Source of the DNA: Prunus persica
Taxonomy: Eukaryota; Streptophyta; Magnoliopsida; Rosales; Rosaceae
Length of the DNA: 64,000 nucleotides
Reading direction: 5' to 3'
Assembly (NCBI RefSeq): GCF_000346465.2
Contig: NC_034014.1
Coordinates: forward strand, 13,017,782-13,081,781
Of the stretch, positions 59,447 to 64,000 are shown piece after piece; position 1 is the first letter of the stretch, and each line of letters begins with the position of its first letter. The position numbers and the translations under genes are program-made. A model generated the notes under the pieces. That model did not search any database. It saw only the letters and a list, made by a program, of their open reading frames with translations, and was not told the origin of the DNA.

Positions 59447-62400
59447 AGGAGTCCCATGCAATTTTAGAGATGCATATGATAGAGCATATGGGAATTTGAT
59501 ATTCTCAATGCGTAATCAAGACTTACGGGTGAAAATGTTGAAATTTTAAAAATGTTTTAAAAATTTAACTGTTTTATTTATTTAATTATTTTGGATGTTT
59601 TTATTTATTTATTGTGAGGGTTATAAATATTTAATTTTCAGATTTTATTTCTATATTGAATGCCTTAATTTTCTAGTTTAATATGGTGAAGGTTACATGT
59701 TATTGGATGCCTATAAAAGGCCACTCCTCCTTCACATTTGAAAAACCACAATACACCATCAAAATATCACATACCACAAACTAATTCTCTCAATTTCTAC
59801 TTTTATATATATTTTCTACTTTATATTATTATTTTGGCAATGGTTCTGTGACTTGGATACCTATATCGGTCTATGAACATGCTCATAACGAATCTTGAGT
59901 TTATGTATAAGGGGTCGTATCTTGGAGTCTTGTAGACCGTCAATACCTGCACGTAGGAAGGCTACAAAGGTTTTAGGACAGCGTCTTTGACGTGTTTCAC
60001 TGTACCAAACTCACCATCTCACTTGTAATTTATTTTGCTTTCACTTACATATTAATTTGTTTTTCTTCAATTTCATTGTACCTTCAAAGTTTTATAATAT
60101 GAATGTTTTGTATTTGGCTTTACGGAAAGAGGAAAACTATAATTTTTATAACAATCTAAAGCCTTTGAATGTTAAAGTTGTTTTCTTCCCGTACTGCTAT
60201 TGCTTTAGTACTTTTTAACTCTTTGACTGAAGCTTTTGCATTTGTATTGGATTTTCAAATTGAAAATTAGGATTTATTTTGGGTAGATGCAGTTTAAAGC
60301 TTTCATGTTGTCTATACAATTTCAATTGCTTTAAATATTGTTGGTACATTTATATTTTATAATTTTAATGTTTAGGAAATTACTGCTAGTGTTTGAAAAT
60401 AAATAACCTACAGACTAATTTATGTGGTATTATTATTATAGCTCATCATTTTGGAAGAGATTTAAATCTTTAATTGCTCAAAGGAAACTAGCAAATTAAT
60501 TACAAAATCAATTTAAAGCTAGATATTTGGTGTGTCTGTTTTTTACTACACAATTATTTTTAAAATAAATTTTAGAATCTTAATAAGAGGAATGTTAGCA
60601 ACCTTCTCTCTAACCTCCTCCTTTAAACCTTCTCCATTTTTTGCTTGACACGTGTCATTCTCCTTACATTTAAAACAATGTCATTAATATATTATACAAG
60701 CTAACTTTTGCTTTCCAAGTTTATCCTTATTAAATGTATTCAATTTATCCAAAAAATATTCACAACTTTCTTATCATCTTATTAATTTTTTTCTAACGTC
60801 AATTATTTTATTTTTAAAGAAAATATCTGCTTTTGAGATCCATTGTTGTCATTAACTTTAACATTAGAAGCTTTGCAACGGCCATTTCATTGACATAATT
60901 GTTTTGTACTTTGATATTGCTTTAAATCATTATTTTAGTTGCCATTAATTTTATATTATTGCTTCATTTCAATTGGTCTTTCAAATATGGGAATTTCTTA
61001 ATGTGGTGATTATTTTGATTTGTTGAAGGTTTGATTAATGGGAAAGTACTGAAGTAATCAAAGTATTCAAATTTTTTTTCTCCCAAACCGTGTAATATTT
61101 CAAGGAATTTCTTCATATTCAACAAAATCTAATTTTTCTGGTGAAGGAATTAATGGCAATTAATGGTACTTTTCCATTACTTTTGTAAATGCATAATTAT
61201 ACAATATTTCAGTGAGTATAAATTAGCATGCCTTCTTTATTTTGTTGAACTCGACAACCTACATTGGAAACACATTCATATAGAAAAAGTCATATATGAA
61301 TTTCATGACAATCTGTTTTGACAGGGAGAGATGCAAGTTTTATTAAATATTCTTGTCAAAATGATCATACTTGTTTGAGTTAATCTTAATTCAAATATAT
61401 TTAGTGAACTTATATTTTTTTTTTATTGTGAAGTCTTAACAGATGCAACATTGAGTTAATTGCCATGAAGTGTACATAGTGAAATCTTTTTGAGAAAATT
61501 GAAATAAAATAATAAATTATATCATTGTAAGTGGCATTTAATTTTGAGTTTTGGTGTAAGGCTTTCATACCCGAAAATTTTTTCAGGTAGTTTTTTTACA
61601 TTTATTCTGTGAGGCTTTCGGTGGTTTCACTATTATATTTACATTAACTATCAATATGATTGTGAGTTAGCATATCTTATGAATTTAAAAATAAATAAAA
61701 TTTTGGTACAGACTTCATATATTTTGAGAATACCCTTAATTTGTGGGGTTGAGAATTTCCTTAACTATTTGGGAGTTCAAAATACAAAATTAATTTCAAT
61801 ACTTATTTAATGTTGAATCCAATTTTTCGAGATTAGTTTTAAATGGTTTGATTACCTCTTTAAAACTGAATTATTATTATTTTTTGTACATTTATTGTAT
61901 AAGTTGTGATATCTCTTTTGTTGGGATTTATCTTATTTTGTTTTTAATTAGCCCTCAAATATTGACGTTACTTGCTTTTGATAATAATAATAATAATTAA
62001 TTTTAAAACCGTGTAGACTTTTTGTAGGAGTTGATTTTTTTCTCAAAGGGAACTTTAATGCTATAATTTTATGTGTGGGTAATGTTGAGCAGTTTTTGTT
62101 TTATGCTGAAAAAGTTAGACCCATTTATGGAGTCTAATTGCATTGCTTTACTATCGTAGGCTTTTCTTCTCACTTTTCTCTCTCACAATTTTATGTGTGT
62201 TTTCAATTTCTTTATGCCATAATGGGAAAGATTCATTATATTCATTTAGTGACAGAATAATTTTTATATTCCCTTGGCAAACATGTTGTGTACATATGTG
62301 AAATTTGTTTTAATTATGAAAGTTTATTATGAGACTAACTTGTCTTCAATTTTGATACGAAAGCGTGTGCAATGATGATTTTGGTATAAAATTTTGGTAG

Positions 62401-62542
62401 AGAATTCTTACTGTCTTATAGGTTCCTATTGAGAATCAACAAGATACAATGACAACTTGAATATGCAATCATGATTCAGCCACTTAGAATGGACAAAAAG
62501 GGAGTAAGAATATCTTGAAATACTTAGTATTTATAATTAAAT
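59447..62542. other. 3.1-kb AT-rich stretch without genes
   Basis: No frame with family features. 59590-60050 looks like an LTR or promoter piece: TATA box CCTATAAAAGG near 59711, then a leader and a GTAGACCGTCAATACC-type block. No partner repeat is visible. The remainder is simple AT-rich sequence. Confidence 0.4.
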
Positions 62543-64000
62543 TTAAGAAAAATTAGGTAATAGACATAATTAACTTTACTAATTAGTATTTGAGACATTG
62601 GGCATTTTTGTTTGGGTTTTAATACCTAGAAAAGAATTGTTATTTTGGATTAGGCCAAAGAGGAGGGCCAGATTCGTTGGGCCTGTCTAAATTATAAAGG
62701 TAAAATACAATTTTACCCTTTTGTTTTAAAATCAGATTTCAGCACCTTTCTCTCTCTCTCCTCTTCCTTATTCACTCCAGCGATGACGACTCCCTCTTCT
62801 CTCCATTGACGATACGACGCCCTCTCTTTCTCCTCGTCCTTCTTCGCTCAATCAACGACGACGACACTCACTCTCTCTCCTCTTCCTTATTAGTCTCCAT
62901 CAACAACAACACCGTCTCTCTCATCTTCCTTCTTTTCACGCAAAGCTCTGTTTTTCATCTGGTGAGGTATGTGTTTTCTAGATCAGATTCTTGTTTCAAT
63001 TTTGTAGATCTATTAGGCCAACCTATATGGATCTAACAATAGATCCGTTATTTCAATTTTCTATATCAGATTCTTCTCAAGCGAAGTTTCTGTATCTATT
63101 GATTTATTAAGACTATATGGATCTAACAATTCGTTTGGCCAGCCTTGTCATTGGTGTGGGGTGAAATGATTTGGCTTTAATTCACATTTATAAATGATTT
63201 GGCCAGATATTGGGAAAGGATTGGGCAGCAATGGTTCTGCAGCTGGAGTTGTGCTTCCGCCAATTACAAAGAGGCCAGCCGGAAGACCACCAACAAAGAG
63301 GATCAAAGTTTTTGGTGAATTTAAAAGGCCATTGAAATGCAGTCGGTGCAGTGTTGCTGGGCACAATAGGAAGACTTGCAAGGCTATTATATGAACACTC
63401 CTTCTCATTTGACAATTTTTTATTTTAGATATGGTTTAGCGAATGTATAGTCAGTTTCTGTGTTGCACTTTTTGCAAAAACTGTATTGCAGTTTTAGTTG
63501 CTTGTAATTGGCTACACAGCTTCTAATTGGATATTGTGATTCTTTTTTGAAGTTAATGAAAATTATACAATTGTTTAATGAGTGGATATTCGCTTTCGAC
63601 TGCCATTCAATGCTTGTTTTCAAATTTTGAGCAGATTTTGTTGCAGAAACTGCATTGCAGTTTCTGTTTATTTGTTGCAGATTATGAGCAGAAACTACAT
63701 TTCAATGCTGACCTACTTAAATGTGTTTTGAACAAAGTTTTAGTACTTTGATTATGGCTTTGGCTTTTGGGTTCTTTTCACATTTTTTGAGCTGATTTTT
63801 TATTTTTATTTATTTATATAAACTGCACTGCAGTTTTAATTTGTTGCAGTAGTTTTGACCAAAAAATTCAGTGCAGTTTGTTTGTTTCCTTTTCGTTTTG
63901 TTGCATCCTGTTCCAAGATTATATTACAGTTTATATGTATAGGAAATATGTTCTCATATACCATAACTAGAAATATTTACAAACATCCACAAGAATTAAG
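62543..64000 (+). mobile_element. MULE copy 2, internally deleted, runs off the window
   Basis: 62543-62720 resembles 1209-1390 (TAAGAAAAATTAGGT, CATAATTAACTTTA, TTTTGGATTAGGCCAAAGAG). A CT-rich leader-like stretch follows (62740-62960), then 63205-63477 closely matches 4201-4474 of copy 1, the end of the transposase and its 3' flank. The palindrome is present at 63644-63666 and, as variants, near 63477 and 63821. The transposase core (2145 to 4200 of copy 1) is missing. The right part lies outside the window. Confidence 0.85.
63203..63394 (+). pseudogene. C-terminal zinc-knuckle exon of the MULE transposase
   Basis: Frame DIGKGLGSNGSAAGVVLPPI continuing to CSRCSVAGHNRKTCKAII and a stop, nearly identical to the C-terminus of the transposase of copy 1 (4203-4391). 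The break with unrelated upstream sequence falls at a CCAG just before GATATTGGG. No transposase domain precedes it; a short protein with only the knuckle and a basic PAGRPPTKR linker could be made. Confidence 0.8.

Overview
This window looks like nuclear DNA of a dicotyledonous plant. It is AT-rich, its genes are split by short GT-AG introns, and transposon relics of many classes fill the gaps. Gene families (FAR1-related, phosducin-like 3, GH3 beta-glucosidase, aldehyde oxidase, NBS-LRR, ERD6-like transporter) and the repeat types suggest a woody eudicot such as a member of the Rosaceae; that placement is inference. There are no operons, no RNA genes that I can support, and no CRISPR.

Three genes can be spliced by eye into complete, in-frame proteins, all on the minus strand: a phosducin-like protein 3 gene (8029-9722, 7 exons, 230 aa), a secreted GH3 beta-glucosidase gene (24931-28421, 9 exons, 630 aa) and a molybdenum-cofactor aldehyde oxidase gene (42912-51900, 10 exons, 1377 aa). 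The GH3 gene and the aldehyde oxidase gene each need one GC-AG intron.

Region by region: 1-1208 non-coding; 1209 to about 7340 a large Mutator-like element (MULE) with long inverted repeats, a two-exon transposase that has lost part of its SWIM finger, a divergent second gene, and a 166-bp tandem array built on a palindrome; 8.0-9.7 kb PLP3; 10-15.5 kb repeats and an unrecognised transcript-like stretch; 15.5-20.7 kb a FAR1-related gene disabled by a young LTR element and one stop codon; 22.4-24.5 kb a broken NBS-LRR gene; 24.9-28.4 kb the GH3 gene; 28.8-41.7 kb a graveyard of MITE, LINE, SINE and LTR remains with a 1.1-kb AT microsatellite; 41.7-42.2 kb a subtilase fragment; 42.9-51.9 kb aldehyde oxidase; 52.4-57.8 kb fragments of three unrelated host genes (UBP24-like, TVP38/DedA-like, ERD6-like); 58.1-59.4 kb a dead MuDR transposase; 59.5-62.5 kb AT-rich non-coding; 62.5 kb to the end a second, internally deleted copy of the first MULE.

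The most notable structure is the MULE pair. Both copies carry many copies of one palindrome, arms GAAACTGCA and TGCAGTTTC, placed in tandem arrays, introns and intergenic spacers rather than in coding sequence. This looks like a cis-acting site of the element.
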